Assembly (NCBI RefSeq): GCF_004027225.2
Contig: NC_046360.1
Coordinates: 2,344,001 to 2,408,000, forward strand
Direction: 5' to 3'
DNA: 64,000 nt
Source of the DNA: Strigops habroptila
Taxonomy: Eukaryota > Chordata > Aves > Psittaciformes > Psittacidae
Below are positions 26,301 through 39,485 of this stretch, piece by piece. Numbering within the stretch: the first letter of the stretch is position 1; every line of letters starts with the position of its first letter. The notes beneath the pieces were generated by a model that was given only the letters and a program-made list of their open reading frames with translations, did not search any database and was not told the DNA's origin. The position numbers and the translations under genes are program-made.

Positions 26301-29300
26301 TACTGAATGTCCCTCATGAGCACATAGCTTGAGAAGAAACTTTGGGCCCCTGAATAGTGAGGAAGAGTTTCTTTATCATTTCTATACTAGTGAAAATCTT
26401 AACAGCCTTCACATTTGAAATGAATAAAAACTCTTCTTTCTTTTTAATGGGCTGGTGAAAGGTTAATGGGATCGAAGCCTCCTCTTCCTCCCACATTCCC
26501 CACTACTTGTTCTCTAGTGAAGTCAGCCTCCTCACAGAGTCCTCAGCATTAGACTTTTACCTTCTCTCCAGCAAATCAGATTATATTTAGATTTTTGCCT
26601 GGGAGCTGATGTCAGGAGTTCTTACAAATGCTTAGAAGTTCCTTTTCTTAATAGCAATGTTTTTCAAGGAGGTGCCATGTCCTACTTTTTAGTTACTGAA
26701 TATCATAAGTGATGTAAAGAATTAAAAACCTCATTTTGGAAACCATTTCTGTTCATCTTACTCTGGTTTTGTGTTTTCTTCTAGGGGTAGCGGACGGTGT
26801 AGGTGGCTGGAGAGACTATGGGGTCGACCCATCTCAGTTCTCAGGGACTCTAATGCGAACGTGTGAACGTTTAGTAAAAGAAGGACGGTTTGTACCAAGT
26901 AACCCTGTTGGGATTCTCACCGCAGGTTACTGTGAGCTGCTGCAGAACAAAGTACCTTTGCTTGGTAAGAGAACACAAATACATAAACTGGATCATAATT
27001 GTATGTTACTTAGACATGTGCTTACTCAAGGTTGCTTTTATATGTTGCCAGCTTCTACAACAGTTTTGCAGGCAGTTATCTTTTCATTACCCAAAGAACA
27101 TAGAAATGAAGTTGTCTTGGTAGCACCCTTATTTTCTCTGGTATGTTTAAAAACTGTCTTGATTCATTCAGTGATACAGGGTAAGTGTGTGTATGTATAA
27201 AAAACTGTGTATGAAGGGTGGTTCTTCAGCAGTGCTTGCAGAGAATGCAGTAGGGTGCACTCACACACGTGCAGCCTGTGCACTCGTGCTCTCTGTTACA
27301 TGTGTATAAATAACTGTTCTCTACTGGGAACTCCTGATGGTTGGTTGTGGCTTTTTGCTAAAGCTGTGCAAGCAGAAGTATTTTCTGATGATAATCAGAC
27401 ATGGTTCTGCTCGTGCCTTGCCTTCCTGCTCCTGTTGCCTTTTATGTCCAAGGAACTTTAAATCTAATTGTTTGGCTTAAGTCATTTAGATCATACAATC
27501 GCTGGTACTACATATTATTTTTATAATTCCTTGTGGGGGATTCATTACAGGCCTTTTGGAAGGCAAACTCAAGTAGATGCTTGGCATATTCTCTGTCAAA
27601 CTTGATTTTAGACAGGGCATCGAGCTGCCTTGGGAAGGGTGAGCAGATAGGCAGCATTTGGGCTCTGCTGACAGCCTTGAGAACAGGATACTTTTCTAAA
27701 GGGCATGTGACCTCTTCTGCACTAAGAAAGTGTCACCCTGCGAGATACACATGCTCCTCACCTGACCTTAAAGTTCTATGCCAGAGGAGTGCTGTGTAAG
27801 CTATATTTAACTTGTGTGCTGAGCTTCGGAACAGATGTTCTGGCATTATGTGCCTAAAGAATAGGTTGGAACCTCAGAAGTGACCTTAAGTATCACTAAA
27901 ATAGCAGTGGTCGGTAATTACCTCAGGATTTTGTGTGTTTAGTAGCGCTTATTTGTGCAAAGCAGATGTAGCTGTAAGTGATCCACAGAGTGGGCCACTG
28001 GTGAGAGCTCTCACAGCGGCTTTGTAGACGGAGGCAGCGCTGCTTGGCTTGACCTTTCCAATGCTGAAAAGCGGCATATGCTGAGTCACAAGATCTGCAT
28101 TCCACACATGGCCTCCTGGTTACACTCTGCTAATAGAGTTAGAATTTGGAAGTAATGATCCTTGGTGTTTCTCCTTTAACAGAGAACAGTATTTTTGGAA
28201 GTAGAAACAAAGCCCTGGAATTACCGTGGCAATGAGCATTTAGAGTTTAGTTAAAATAAAGAGAAGGGAGAGGACTTCATTAAGGAGGATTCTTCAGGCA
28301 GTTAACTTTTCCTTGCTGTTGTGCTTTAAGTCTTGACATGTAGCTCATCAGAATTGAATCTAGCAAAGATTTTAAGATAAAACTGAAATGGGAGGAAACT
28401 GTGGTGTTTAATTAAACGCTATTCTTGCACTGCAGAACAATCTTGGATGCTGTCACATCTAAAATCTGAGTTTTTCCCAAGATGCTGCTTTGATTTGCCA
28501 CTCAGTAAGAGTGGAGAAGATCCTCTGTATTCGGTAGAGAACAAATTAAGGCCAAGTGTATTGCAGGGAACTCCCTGTGTTAGGAAGGGAAACATCTGGA
28601 GTAGGTGGTGCCTAGAGCCAGCTGGACTTCTGCAAGCCTGATCAGAGACTTAGCTCATTGCAAGCCTGTGGTCTGTCCAGCATGTAGCTGGACACTCCTA
28701 CGGGAAAGAAACTCCTACAGGAAGGATGTTCGGATAGAAGGTGAAGACTATTCACCAGCTGGTGGTATGGAGACTTACGGAGACTTAACTTAGAGGCAGA
28801 AGTCAAGAAGAAAAGCTTTAGCTGTATGTCATCATCTTCAGTTCTTTTGGTGGATGAGCTGTTCTCTGTACTGAAATTAAGTGATTGCTGTTTGCTGCAG
28901 AGGCGTGTATGGGTATTTTTGCAATACAGTTGTGTCTGTGGCTTGCAACCAAGCACAGCTGGTGGCTACTGCTCAGTGAATGAATCAAGAAGTCCTCTGT
29001 GCCCTCAAGCATGGCTGGGATAGTTCTGAGCATGATTGATGAGTAGATATGTTTCTGCTCTGTCCTACTTGAAGCTGGAATAGCATTTGTTTCTGAAACA
29101 TCTTTCCTTTAAACTTGTGAAGTTGGTATCCTGAAGACGTGAGAGGATTAATGTTATTTTTTAAACATACAGATAACTCTCCAGAGCCATGCTGTGAAGA
29201 AAAGCATTTTGATGTTCTGCCAAGAGTAATGCAATAACACCTCATACTTAATTGCAAGCAGTTTTTTACTTGGCATGGTTTATTTACAGCTGATGAGTGA

Positions 29301-32300
29301 AACTGTGTGGAGAGCACCCAGCATTGTATGGATGCTGCTGGAATTCTATTATCTCAATGATTTTGGAATTTCAGTATTTTATGTGACTTGTGTAAATCCA
29401 GTCCTATAGCAGAATGTGCTGACATATGTTGGGGTGGAAAACTGTAAATAAAGTGGAACAAACCAGGTATTTGTCAGCATAATGTGTTTACCAAAATCAG
29501 AGCAGGAAAAGTAAGTTCCATGCAAAAATCATAGGTTGTGTTGTAAAGATTTCCAGCGTTTTCCTATCTTCAGTGTATATTAATTTTGGCATTATTATTT
29601 CCATTTCTCATTTGTAAGCTTTGAGAACTGTTTGAATAATTGGACTGTGAAAGTGAAACCAGTGAAAGACTAAGCAGTTTCTGTAAGGCCAGCTCCAGTT
29701 ACCATGTTCTGTTTGCAGGAAGCAGCACAGCCTGTTTAGTCGTTCTGGACAGGACAAGTCATCGTTTACATACAGCCAACTTGGGAGACTCTGGATTTTT
29801 GGTAGTCAGAGGAGGAGAAGTAGTCCATCGATCCGATGAGCAGCAGCATTACTTCAACACTCCGTTCCAACTGTCCATAGCTCCACCAGAAGCAGAAGGC
29901 GTTGTCTTGAGCGACAGGTAAGATGGGAGGGGAACTTAAATCTTTAATCCGTGTATGTGGTCAGCTCCAGAAGGTTGCAGTTCTGCTGCTGTGGTGCTCT
30001 TTGTACAGTGCTGTGTAGCACGTGGGATTTAAGCATGTGTCTGATCCGAGGATCTTATACCTGCCCCTGTCTTCAGGTACTGTGAACATTTCTCACCTTG
30101 AGCTTCACAAACTCTTGCACAGTCTGAATTTATGGAGCTAATGATGATGATTCATGGTGGCATATTCCCATAGTCTGTGGCATGTTCTGATCCATGGGAG
30201 GATGTTGCTCAGTAAAGCTGCTCCCTGCTCCCGTTGTCCTGCGTGGGGGGCTTGTCTTACCAGGAACTTTCATTCTCAGTCCCTGTGTCCTCTCCTGAGG
30301 CTGGTCTGGAGTAAGCTAATTTAGATGTCTTGGCACTGAGGTAGTAAGTACTTGAAGAACAGAGCACTGGGACATGTGACTGCAACTGGTGTTTCCAAAT
30401 AGCTGAGTTTCCCGCAGCATATTGTATTTGACCAAAACGAGCAAAAAAAAACCTGTTTGGCAGAACACCAAGCTGGGAAATGAGAGTATTAGGAAAGGAC
30501 AATCTGTTCACAGAAATGAGTTGTTTCAGAGGCAGACTTGTACGTGTGTCTTCCCCGAAGAATGTCAGGCTGATCCATCCTCTGACTTTGTGAAGTCTTG
30601 CCAGCAATATTAAGTAAGAATTAAAAACCCCAGCTTTCAAATATGTATTAAAATACAGCTCTCAAATAATACTTACACGCTTACTGAAGTGATATATTTC
30701 ATGGTGTAGTGGGAGGTGTCCTTGCCCATGGCAGGGGTTGGAACTGGATGATCTTACAGTCCTTTCCAACCCAAACCACTCTATGAGTCTGTGATATTCC
30801 CCTTCTGAATACAAAGAGATGATAAAGATCTCTTCTGAATACAAGGATCTTCAGAGAGTGACCACACTATATAGGGAATACAGTAGGTACCTTTTTTGTA
30901 CAAGGTTTGTACTCAATGATCTTGAGGGTCTTTTCCAACCTAATGATTCTGTGAAACACCAGTGCTGATGCAGTGAGGGCTGTGACTTCAGTGCCAAGAT
31001 GATGATGTTCTTTTTGCAAATGTGAAGTTGGTGAAACTCCTGACCGTTCTTGCATGTGGCTTTATTACTTCATCATAAGACTGCAGAGAGGAAGCTGGGG
31101 CAGCACTCTGAAATTAGAACCTTTAATCAAACCTCTTTATTTGGCTAAAATGAAATGATTGTTTGGAATTCCAGAGCTGTAAAAGAAAGAAAAATCTTTA
31201 TTTTTTGGAGATTTTGTGTCCTTCCTGGGAAGGCAAAACCCAAAAGCACAAGGAAAATTGATAATGTCCACTGGAGTCAGCAATGTGAGTCATCACACAG
31301 TACGGAAAGGCAAGATAAATGAGCTCCTGCACTTCAATTCTGAGTCGTGATTATAGCTCTGGCGCATCTCTGCTCTGTTCTTGATGTTAATTAGTGCTCA
31401 CGGATGTTGTCTAAACGCTTCTGCAGCACCTTCTTTTTCATCTGTTGTCCCAGTTAAACGTTACATTTGGCTGTCTGTGGGTATAGGCAATCTTCATTCT
31501 TGTCAGCCTTCCTGAGCCAAGCAAAGCAACTCTTCTGCTTTCTGGCACAGCCAGATGGCATCGGCCACAACAAAGATCTTTGAAGAATCTTAAAGAATGA
31601 AGGGTTTGTCACTGCCCTGCTCCTGAGAATCAGATTTGGCAGCAATATCCATGGTGAAATTGGGTATTTTCTCCTCTTGGTGTTGTGTAAGGTATTGTGT
31701 GTGAGCAGACCAACTGGCTGTGGTCTCCTGGTAGCCATTCCTGGGGTGTTTCATATTCCATTGCATTAGAAAGTGATTTAGAGTCCTTAAGTGTTTTGGC
31801 CATTCCCGTTACAAATTGGCCTTTTGAGTACAGCCCTCTTACATATTTTGGATGAGTGGGGAGGAAGCCCTGAGCTGCCATTCTACTTAATGGTTTCCAT
31901 GGAGATCCACTTGGGAAGCAGATTAGTTTGCAGGATTGTTCATCTGGGAATTTTAAATGCAAATCCTTTGTGTGATAGCTGGAACGTTACCTGTTTGCAA
32001 TCACAGCTCCTCTGTTGTAGCTCTCTTGACAAGCCATCCCGGTGCAAAAGCTCCACAGTTAGTGATTATTTCTTTCTTTTGCAGAGAAACAGGTAACAGT
32101 AGTGAATTACAAAAGCTGCTGATGGGTTTGTTTGACATCACTTGGTTTCTTGGTGAAAGCTGGAGTCCTTTCCTCTAACATATCTGTCATCTTCACAGCC
32201 CCGATGCTGCTGATAGTACTTCATTTGACGTCCAACTTGGAGACATTATTTTGACTGCAACAGATGGACTGTTTGACAACATGCCTGACTACATGATTCT

Positions 32301-35300
32301 GCAGGAGTTGAAAAAGCTGAAGGTAAGAGTGTGTATTCGGAATCTCTCATGTCTTTTGCACTGGTTATCCCTTATAGTTACAAACATTATTTTTTATGCA
32401 TGTAACTTCTGTATCTCATGTAAAAGACCCACCACCCAGTGCTGTCATATGGAGACTTTTCAGTTAATACATGTGTGAGCCGGGGAGAGGGATCTCTTGG
32501 ATCTGCACCCAGGCTGAATCCAGAAGCAGCAGCTTGGGCATAAATTGCCCAGGTCACTGACTAGTGATGGAGGGAGAGGAGGAAGGGGAAGGCAAGATGA
32601 TCAGGAGCAGGCTCTTGGCCAGCTGCTCACCCATTGTATTTTATGTGTACTTGTACATGAATATACAGCATCTCTGATGGCTTATTTGAGGGGGTGAGCT
32701 GTATACTTCTAAATAATGCAAAGCTTTTCTGAAGGGTTATAAACAGTCGTTGTGAAGCAGTATGAGCTGTGTGAATTGTGAGTTACGTGTGCTCCAAGAT
32801 AATGTTCCATAAAAAAAATATTTCCTGGCAACTTTTCCAGGTTAGTGACCACAAATGGTCTTTCTAAATAGTACAAATACATTAAAATATTTTAATTTGG
32901 ATGAGAATATTTAGCTTAAGGCTGTTTACTTACAGAAAGTATACTTAGGAGATATCAATATGTATAAGCTCCCTGAGGAAACTCTTTTGCATGAAACAGA
33001 GAAGGTTAATGTGTAGAATTACAGTGTGGTTTTGAAAAGGTTCTGCCTGCTCTTATCCTGCAGCTACATAAGTGGTAGGTGGTGTCAGACAGCGGGTCCT
33101 GGCAGACACAGTGTCTCCGAGGCCTCTGCACATCAGGCAGACTCGTGTTTCCCCCTCTCTGTGGTCCCCACTATCACTGTCCCCTCTTCTCAGTGCACTA
33201 TTCAGGTCTGAAATGGAACGTGTGAGCACAAGCTGTGACAGAGGCTTTATCTGGTTAGAGGAGGCACTGGCAGCACTGAAGGTGTGTCAGGGCTCTGTCA
33301 TGGTTTGGAAGGGCCTGGTGGGCTGGTCACTGACCTGCGGGGCTTTTGCTTATGCTATAGCCAGATCCTACCTGTTGCTCACTGTACTCCCACCTTCCCC
33401 TTTGCTGGGCAGAGTCGAGGTTGGCCAAGGCTGGTGCTGGAGGTGGAATTCCCTTGTGGAAGACAGAAAGTTGAGCTCCACCTTTTGGCGCGTTTGGGAA
33501 AGGCACTGAACTTCCCCGTGAGGTTCAGCCGAAAGTTAATCATGGAAGTGCCTGCTAATTCCCCAAACTGCGGGGAAGACCCTTGGAGTGACAAGGCATT
33601 TTGAAATACCTGCAAACAAAAAGTGCAGTGGTTGTAGTGTCATGTTGGCTTGAGTAAGAAAAGTTGTGTTCTTGAGTAAGAAAAGTCTTACTGAAACTGG
33701 AAAAAAAATAGCACTTAAAATGCAGCCTGTGGAAGTTTGTGTGCTCAGAATGTTTTTTCTCATCTCACTTCTAAAGTTCCCCTTCTCCACAAGTGTGTTC
33801 TTGTTGATTTGGGTAAGAGGATCATAGAAGTAAGACTTTTATTCAAGGGAAAACATAATTACCTCAACAGAGCCTCCTTAGTGAGGGAAGGATGGCTCTT
33901 GCAGTGTGAGCTGCGAGTAGAGCTGTCAAACACCCCCTTCCTTCAGGTGAGACTGTTTATTTTGAGTCTTCTGGGTTTCTAAGTTCCATAAATCCTCTAA
34001 AACTAAGTCTTTACCTGATAGGGAACATGAGCTCTGACCTCCACTTGTGGAGCTTTGAAGTTCTAACCCAAATTTAGAAAGCCTGAAAGATGGTGAGAGT
34101 TCCATTTGGAAGAGAAGATGGTAACTAGTGCCCTAATCTGAGAAAGAAGGAAGAGTCAGGGATCCCTAAAACTGACGTGCCCTGGCAGAACAGTTACCAA
34201 CACTGTGGACTTCATTCCTATGAGAATAAACTTTTCTTCCTCCTTAATTTAGAACTCCAACTATGAGAGCATACAGCAGACTGCGAGAAGCATTGCTGAG
34301 CAAGCTCACGAGCTGGCATATGATCCCACTTACATGTCGCCGTTCGCACAGTTCGCATGTGACAATGGGTTGAATGTGAGAGGTAAGGTGGTTTTTCTCC
34401 CTCCTCCTCCCACTCTCGCTATCTTTAAGAACTCTTGAGCAAAGTGAAGTTCTGTTGTTCCCAAAATCCGATGGGAAAACAGAGCGTTGGGAAATGTGCT
34501 TGGCAGGAGAGCACCGCACTGGGGTGCTGGGTTTGGCGAGGACACCAGCTCTTGGTATAGGTCATGGGAAGCTCCTGTGGGGAAGCTCCTGTGGGAAGCA
34601 GCTGGAGCACAGAGAACACAACATGCTCATCATTATTTCATTTCATTTTAATCTAATATGTACCCTCGTGCCCCAGGAATCCTGCCTGAGAGGAGCTCTC
34701 CAGGCTCTTGAGGAAACTGCTTGTTCCTTGGATTGGGATGTGATTGTCGGGGTGGGTTCTGGGGTTGGTTTTATTATTGATGCTTTTTAGCCAAGATGCT
34801 GCCCACTCCTTGGGGTTTGATTTAGTTTTTTTGGTTGAAGTTTCTGACCCTTGTACTGTACCATCAGCATCCCCGTCCTCATCCCCATGGCAGGGGGTTG
34901 GAACTGGAAGATCTTAAGGTCCCTTCCAACCCAAACCAGTGTGTGATTCTAAGAGTCTTAAGAGTCCTTCCTAAGGGTAGAGACAGTAGCTGTAAAGCTT
35001 GGGTTCCACATTGCTACAAAGCTCAATCACTCAGTAATGAACCTGCAGATCTCCCCAGTCCACAGGACTGGTCTGAGTTCCTCCCTAACGTGGTACCTCT
35101 TCTCTGAGCTGTTTCTGATTTGAGTGGATTCCTGTAGCTGTCGAGGCTTGAAAAGTGACCGCTAAAACCATTAAGTGGCTTTTAGAAAGATACACAGTAA
35201 TACAGTGCTGGAGAAGAGGTATTTGGTTTACAGTAGGAATTCCTGAGCAGATCCTTATTGCAGGTTGCTTGTACCAAAGTGATGTTGGGGTTTTGTGCAT

Positions 35301-35689
35301 TCATTTAACAGTCTGCTAGAAACCAGGCTTTCTGCCCTCTGGCTGACAGCGATTGTGAGGGTTCTGTGTGAGGGTTCTGTGCTCCTTTTAAGAGCTTGTG
35401 ATCTCACCACGGCACAAAAGGAGAGCGCTTTTTGCTGTGTCGGGTGTCACTGCTTCCCTCAGTTGTGTTTCAGAAAGGAGGTGGAGGAAGCAGAGCTCCT
35501 GGGTCTACACAAAACAGTTCTTCAATATTTAAACTATCTTTAATAAAAGAGCTTTCCATGGGGGAATGTCTCAGATCCTGAGGTGACCGCTGTGGCTGGA
35601 TGAAACAGTTCTGCTTTTCTTCCATTACAGGGGGAAAACCAGACGACATCACCGTCCTTCTGTCTATAGTAGCCGAGTACACAGACTGA
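17053..35689 (+). CDS. PPTC7: Mitochondrial PP2C-type phosphatase PPTC7 (complete, 6 coding exons)
   Basis: PPTC7 is a Mg/Mn-dependent PP2C-family phosphatase of mitochondria. It acts on COQ7 in coenzyme Q synthesis and restrains BNIP3/NIX-driven mitophagy. Exons are 17053-17254, 26785-26964, 29719-29917, 32199-32322, 34253-34382 and 35631-35689, with GT-AG borders and consistent phases. They encode 297 residues. Residues 1-22 are basic/hydrophobic without acids, as in a mitochondrial presequence. PP2C metal-site motifs are present: YGDD (51-54), ADGVGG with D71, GDSG (150-153), TDGLFDN with D216, and KPDDITVLL with D283. All catalytic acids are kept, so the enzyme should be active. Human PPTC7 as recalled has 304 residues; the difference is a glycine run near residue 25 that is absent here. 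The gene is divergent from TCTN1 and convergent with RAD9B, as in human. Confidence 0.97.
17255..26784 (+). other. PPTC7 intron 1
   Basis: This 9.5 kb intron separates the presequence exon from the first catalytic exon. I found no exon, CR1 tail or RNA gene in it. The one notable small feature is a 20-bp tandem duplication at 24895-24934. Open frames in it are short and without motifs. Confidence 0.6.
24895..24934. repeat. 20-bp direct tandem duplication
   Basis: The unit TAGTTGCTGTTTAAATATTC occurs at 24895-24914 and again at 24915-24934 with one mismatch at its last base. It lies in PPTC7 intron 1. It looks like a recent local slippage duplication, not a mobile element. Confidence 0.85.
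30711..30795 (+). mobile_element. CR1 LINE 3' tail fragment
   Basis: The stretch GTCCTTGCCCATGGCAGG, then GGTTGGAACTGGATGATC, then CCTTTCCAACCCAAACCA, ending in a CTATGAGTCTGTGAT tail, matches the 3' end of avian CR1 retroposons in sense orientation. It is 5'-truncated to under 100 bp, as is usual for CR1, and sits in PPTC7 intron 3. Confidence 0.9.
30912..30955 (+). mobile_element. Diverged CR1-like tail
   Basis: AATGATCTTGAGGGTC followed by TTTTCCAACCTAATGATTC resembles the last 40 bp of CR1 but is more diverged than its neighbour 120 bp upstream. It is either an older insertion or part of a second subfamily copy. Confidence 0.6.
34880..34952 (+). mobile_element. CR1 LINE 3' tail fragment
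   Basis: CATCCCCATGGCAGGGGG, TTGGAACTGGAAGATC and GGTCCCTTCCAACCCAAACC, ending GTGTGATTCTAAG, form a sense-oriented, heavily 5'-truncated avian CR1 tail in PPTC7 intron 5. Confidence 0.9.
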
Positions 35690-38600
35690 GCTGCCCGCAG
35701 CGGCAGCCCCCGTTCGCACCCCCGGCTCCAGCCCCACACCCGGTTTCCTGCTGGCAGGATCCTTCCTTCCTTCGCAGCCGAGCTCGGCAGCCGGTTCTCG
35801 AGCTCGTGGCCTGAAGCCCTTGTGAAGAACCACTCTCATAGTACACTGGTCTTTGTCTGCCAGCAAGAAATGAAGAAGCTCAAGGCTTGAAAAGCATGTG
35901 TCTCAGAGCTTAATCATTGTCCGTAAAAAGGGGGAGGATCGATCCCACGTCGTTACTGCATTTGAAATGTGACTTCCTTTCAAAGGAGTAGAATTGGTTT
36001 CTCATCTTTCAAACTAGATTCAATAGATACAACCTCTCCAGGAGGGCATATTACTCTGCTTACTAGAAACGTTCACTATTCATTAGAGGGTATGTTACAG
36101 AACAGAGTTTCATAAGCATAGTCTTGTTACAGTGATAGCTGAGGTTTCGTGTTTCTAAGCTCCGGTTTTCAGGAGATTTCTAACTGCTGTAAACATTCTG
36201 CTCTTGCCATCCATGGTGTCAGCCTTAGGAGCCTTTTCTAGTACGGAATTTCCAAAACAAAAATCCATACTTAGTTCAAGTTCTATGGATGCAAATGTGT
36301 TTTGTGATTTCAGGTGCTTTAACTGTGATCTTAAAAAGTTCTGCAGATCATTTGTCCGTAATGGGCCTGGTATCGGGGTGTTTGGGCTGTGGAGAATTTT
36401 AATTTAATTTAATTTTATGTTATTTTTTTGAAGTACAAATTCTAACTCGGTGTCAGCAAACTGAGCGGGGCAGAGCCGAGGTCCCTGCAGCATCTTACCC
36501 CATCGCGGCAGCGCAGGGTGATGTGGCGCAGAGAACAGCTCATCCTCAGCTCTGCCCTCGCTTCTGGCAGCTGATGCTGTTGTTAACGAAGCTTAATTTG
36601 TGTTCAGAATTGCCACTCGCTCGTGTAGAACAGAACGTGCTGCACCCGTTGAGGTCCAGTCGATCCTTTGACTCGCAGACGAGCACCTCTCTCTGCTCCT
36701 GCTGTGGCAGCAGCGGGAAGTACAGAACCTATTAATGAATAATCAGCTAAACTTACATTTCAGTAACTCAAGTTTCGGGTTTGGGGAATGAACCTTAATG
36801 ATGTTTACAGTTCTCTAACAGCCACTTTGCAATATGACATTTCCTTTCGAATGACCGTAGCTCCCGTTTGTTCCCCCCTCTTCCAGCAAGCTTTCCTTTT
36901 CCTTTCCTGAGGTTCATACAAAACAAGCTGATAGCTGTAAAGATATATATATTTTTGGTCAGGTTTTTGGCTGGGTTTTTTGTTTTTGGGTTTGTTTTTT
37001 TTTTCATTAACTTTTTTGCTGGTAGAAGAGTCTGTAGAAATAAATTAAAGCCATGTTTTTATATATAAAAAGTCGGGTAATGTTGCTGTTTAGGTGAGTG
37101 CAGTTAAACTCGGTCAGTAAGTAATCTTACCTGCTCTCCAGAGGAGATTTTTTACTACCTGGTTTATTGTATTAAAACTGTTTAAGTTTGAGGTTACCTC
37201 AACCTGTTTAAAGAATTTTTGTGGACTTGTACTGTATATTTGCGTAACTATGTCGAGCTTTTATTTAAGGTCATTTAACATGTACCATGTACATGTCATT
37301 TTACTATATTTCAATGCATCATGCTTGTAACAGGCATTTCAGTTATAATAAGTGATTAATTTGGAAGCTCTTCAGTAATTTATCTGCTATTCCTAAATTG
37401 GCGTCACGTTAGCGATGGATTTTACATCACCTTGTAATTACTTGTCAAAATGCCTTAACCACCCTAACTTGACCAAAATCTGATTTTGGTGAGGGTACGG
37501 GGAGGATGATGTTAATGAAGAAGAATTTACTGAGTTTTGTGCTACCTGGAACAGTGAGTGGTGGATAACTTTGCACAAATTGTGAGTCCTCGTTGTTTTC
37601 TACAACGGAACAAGCTGTTCCCGGCTGTCTCCCAGAAGGAATGTATCCACGCTGCAGCACAGGGCTTTGTTTCTCGCGTTTGGGAGGGACGTTTCCCTCT
37701 CAAACCTTGGGTGTCTTTTACATTTTACTCTCCAGTATTTACTGTCGCGCTTCTTGATTAGAGCAGATTTGATCAATTCTTCTTTCCCTTCACCTTCCCT
37801 TCAAGCGATGCCCCTGTAGACCCGGACTGCTGCACTCTCACCCCTCGCTCTCAGCACGCTCATCCCCAGCCCTCGGTAGTTTTTTCCCCTCTCCGCTTCC
37901 TAGAGGTAGGCACGGGGAGACGTTTGCGGAGCGGATGGCGAAGGCGCTTGTCCCCTTGCGCTGTGCTCTGCCGCTGCGGTGCCGGGATCGGGAATTCCCG
38001 ATTGGAAGCCGTTGGCAGCTGAGCACTATCAACAAAGCCGTTTGCCTCATATCACACCGTGATTCTAGTTTTTTATTATTAAGAACAAATTTGGGTTTTG
38101 ATTTACAAATCATGAGTTAATCCCTCACCGGACACACCAAAGACCAGTAAAGCTTATAGCTTTTCCATCTGTTTATAAAGCAATACTGTATTATAAAGAA
38201 TTGATATTTTTATCACATGCTTGATTGTTTTGGGGTTTGGTTTTTTTCCTTTCTTTTAAGATGTGCACTCGAAACATATCAAACCTGATTTCTTCCTATG
38301 AACTTAAGCTGTCTGCGCACAACAAATTTAATGGAAAAGGAAATGACAGGGCCCATCCTATCAAAATCCTTGTAAGCGATGCATGAAGCAGTAACACTTC
38401 CTAGGAATTAGCTTATTGTGGCTACTCACGAGAGGAGCGTACAAGAAGGGTTGTTCATGCCATGGAAGCGTGTGTGAGCGGAGCACGGGCTGACTCCCGG
38501 CTGCACGGGGGGTTTCTGGTTGTGGTCAGGAGCTGGTGGATCGGGAGCGATGAGCTGAAGGAAGAGTTTTATACACCAGTAACACGTAACACCCGGGGCT

Positions 38601-39180
38601 GGTGGGAACTGGGGTTCCCAGGGCGGCGTTATTGGGTGTTTGGGCAAACCAGGGCTGAGATGTGGTGAATTGGAAACTGTGGTTCCTTGCTCCTTTTACA
38701 GCTATCTTTGGGAGACCTGCGACATCCAGCTTCCCTCTAAACGTCCTTTCTTGGTGTCTATGAAGAAGGTTAAATGGCTTAAAAAAACCCCCAAAATACA
38801 GATCTTGGGACCAGGCAGTTGCAATGAGTTGAGGAGAAGGGAGGGGTGAGGGTCTGGCAAAGACGTGGAGGATTTTGTGATGGAATCTCCATCTCTTGCT
38901 GATGGACATCCCTTCTCTGCGGAAAACCCAGCTGTGTGGGTAGGAAGGGGCTGTGTGAAGTAGTTTCTCACAAAGATAGCTGAAATAATGAAGCAAATCT
39001 GAGTCTGTATCTAATGAGGATGCTTTTTTGTTGTTGTTAAAATGAGACTATCATCTATGCTTACCTAAGAGGCGATTATGTGAATTTCATGTCTGAGGTA
39101 TAACTTATGCAGGAATAGTTCTGTAAATACATTTAAATGAATTGTAAAGATATTTAATAAATATAGTATTTATACTAAAA
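35690..39180 (+). other. PPTC7 3' untranslated region with at least two poly(A) signals
   Basis: AATAAA hexamers are at 37039-37044 and 39156-39161, allowing UTRs of roughly 1.4 and 3.5 kb. The distal form fits the long PPTC7 3'UTR known in mammals. AT-rich, U-rich tracts lie around 36940-37020. A Pumilio-type TGTAAATA is at 39122-39129, about 30 nt before the distal signal. No open frame with a recognisable product lies within it. The UTR end is inferred from hexamers, not from transcripts. Confidence 0.65.
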
Positions 39181-39479
39181 TGTGCTTTTTAAAGTAAAGT
39201 TGACTGCAAAACTTCTGTTTGTCAATGCAGTGATGTCGGTGGTGGCACAGGGACCTGCAGCCACCGCTGTGGGGTGTTGGGCTCTTGTTTAGACCTTCAT
39301 TTGGTATTCCCAAATCCCTGTGTGAACGAAAGCGGGCTTTCCTAGGAATTTTCAGGGGAAATTTGGTATTTTATCCCAAAGTGATTTTGGGAACAGCGCC
39401 ACGGAGTTGTGGTGGAAGAGGCAGTGGGAGGGAAAAGAGTAATGGGAGTCTGAAACACAGAAACCACTTGAACATCCCC

Positions 39480-39485
39480 TTTATT
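39480..39485 (-). other. RAD9B poly(A) signal
   Basis: TTTATT on the plus strand reads AATAAA on the RAD9B strand. It is the only such hexamer that I see between the RAD9B stop codon (40125-40127) and the PPTC7 distal signal. It implies a RAD9B 3'UTR of roughly 660 nt and a gap of only about 300 bp to the convergent PPTC7 end. Confidence 0.6.

Larger units (their letters stand above)
26965..35630 (+). other. PPTC7 introns 2 to 5
   Basis: Introns are 26965-29718, 29918-32198, 32323-34252 and 34383-35630. Intron 3 holds two CR1 tails (30711-30795 and about 30912-30955) and intron 5 holds one (34880-34952). Small tandem duplications occur near 33645-33690 (GAGTAAGAAAAGT), 34568-34600 (AAGCTCCTGTGGG) and 35355-35383 (GTGAGGGTTCTGT). 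Nothing else was recognised. Confidence 0.6.
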
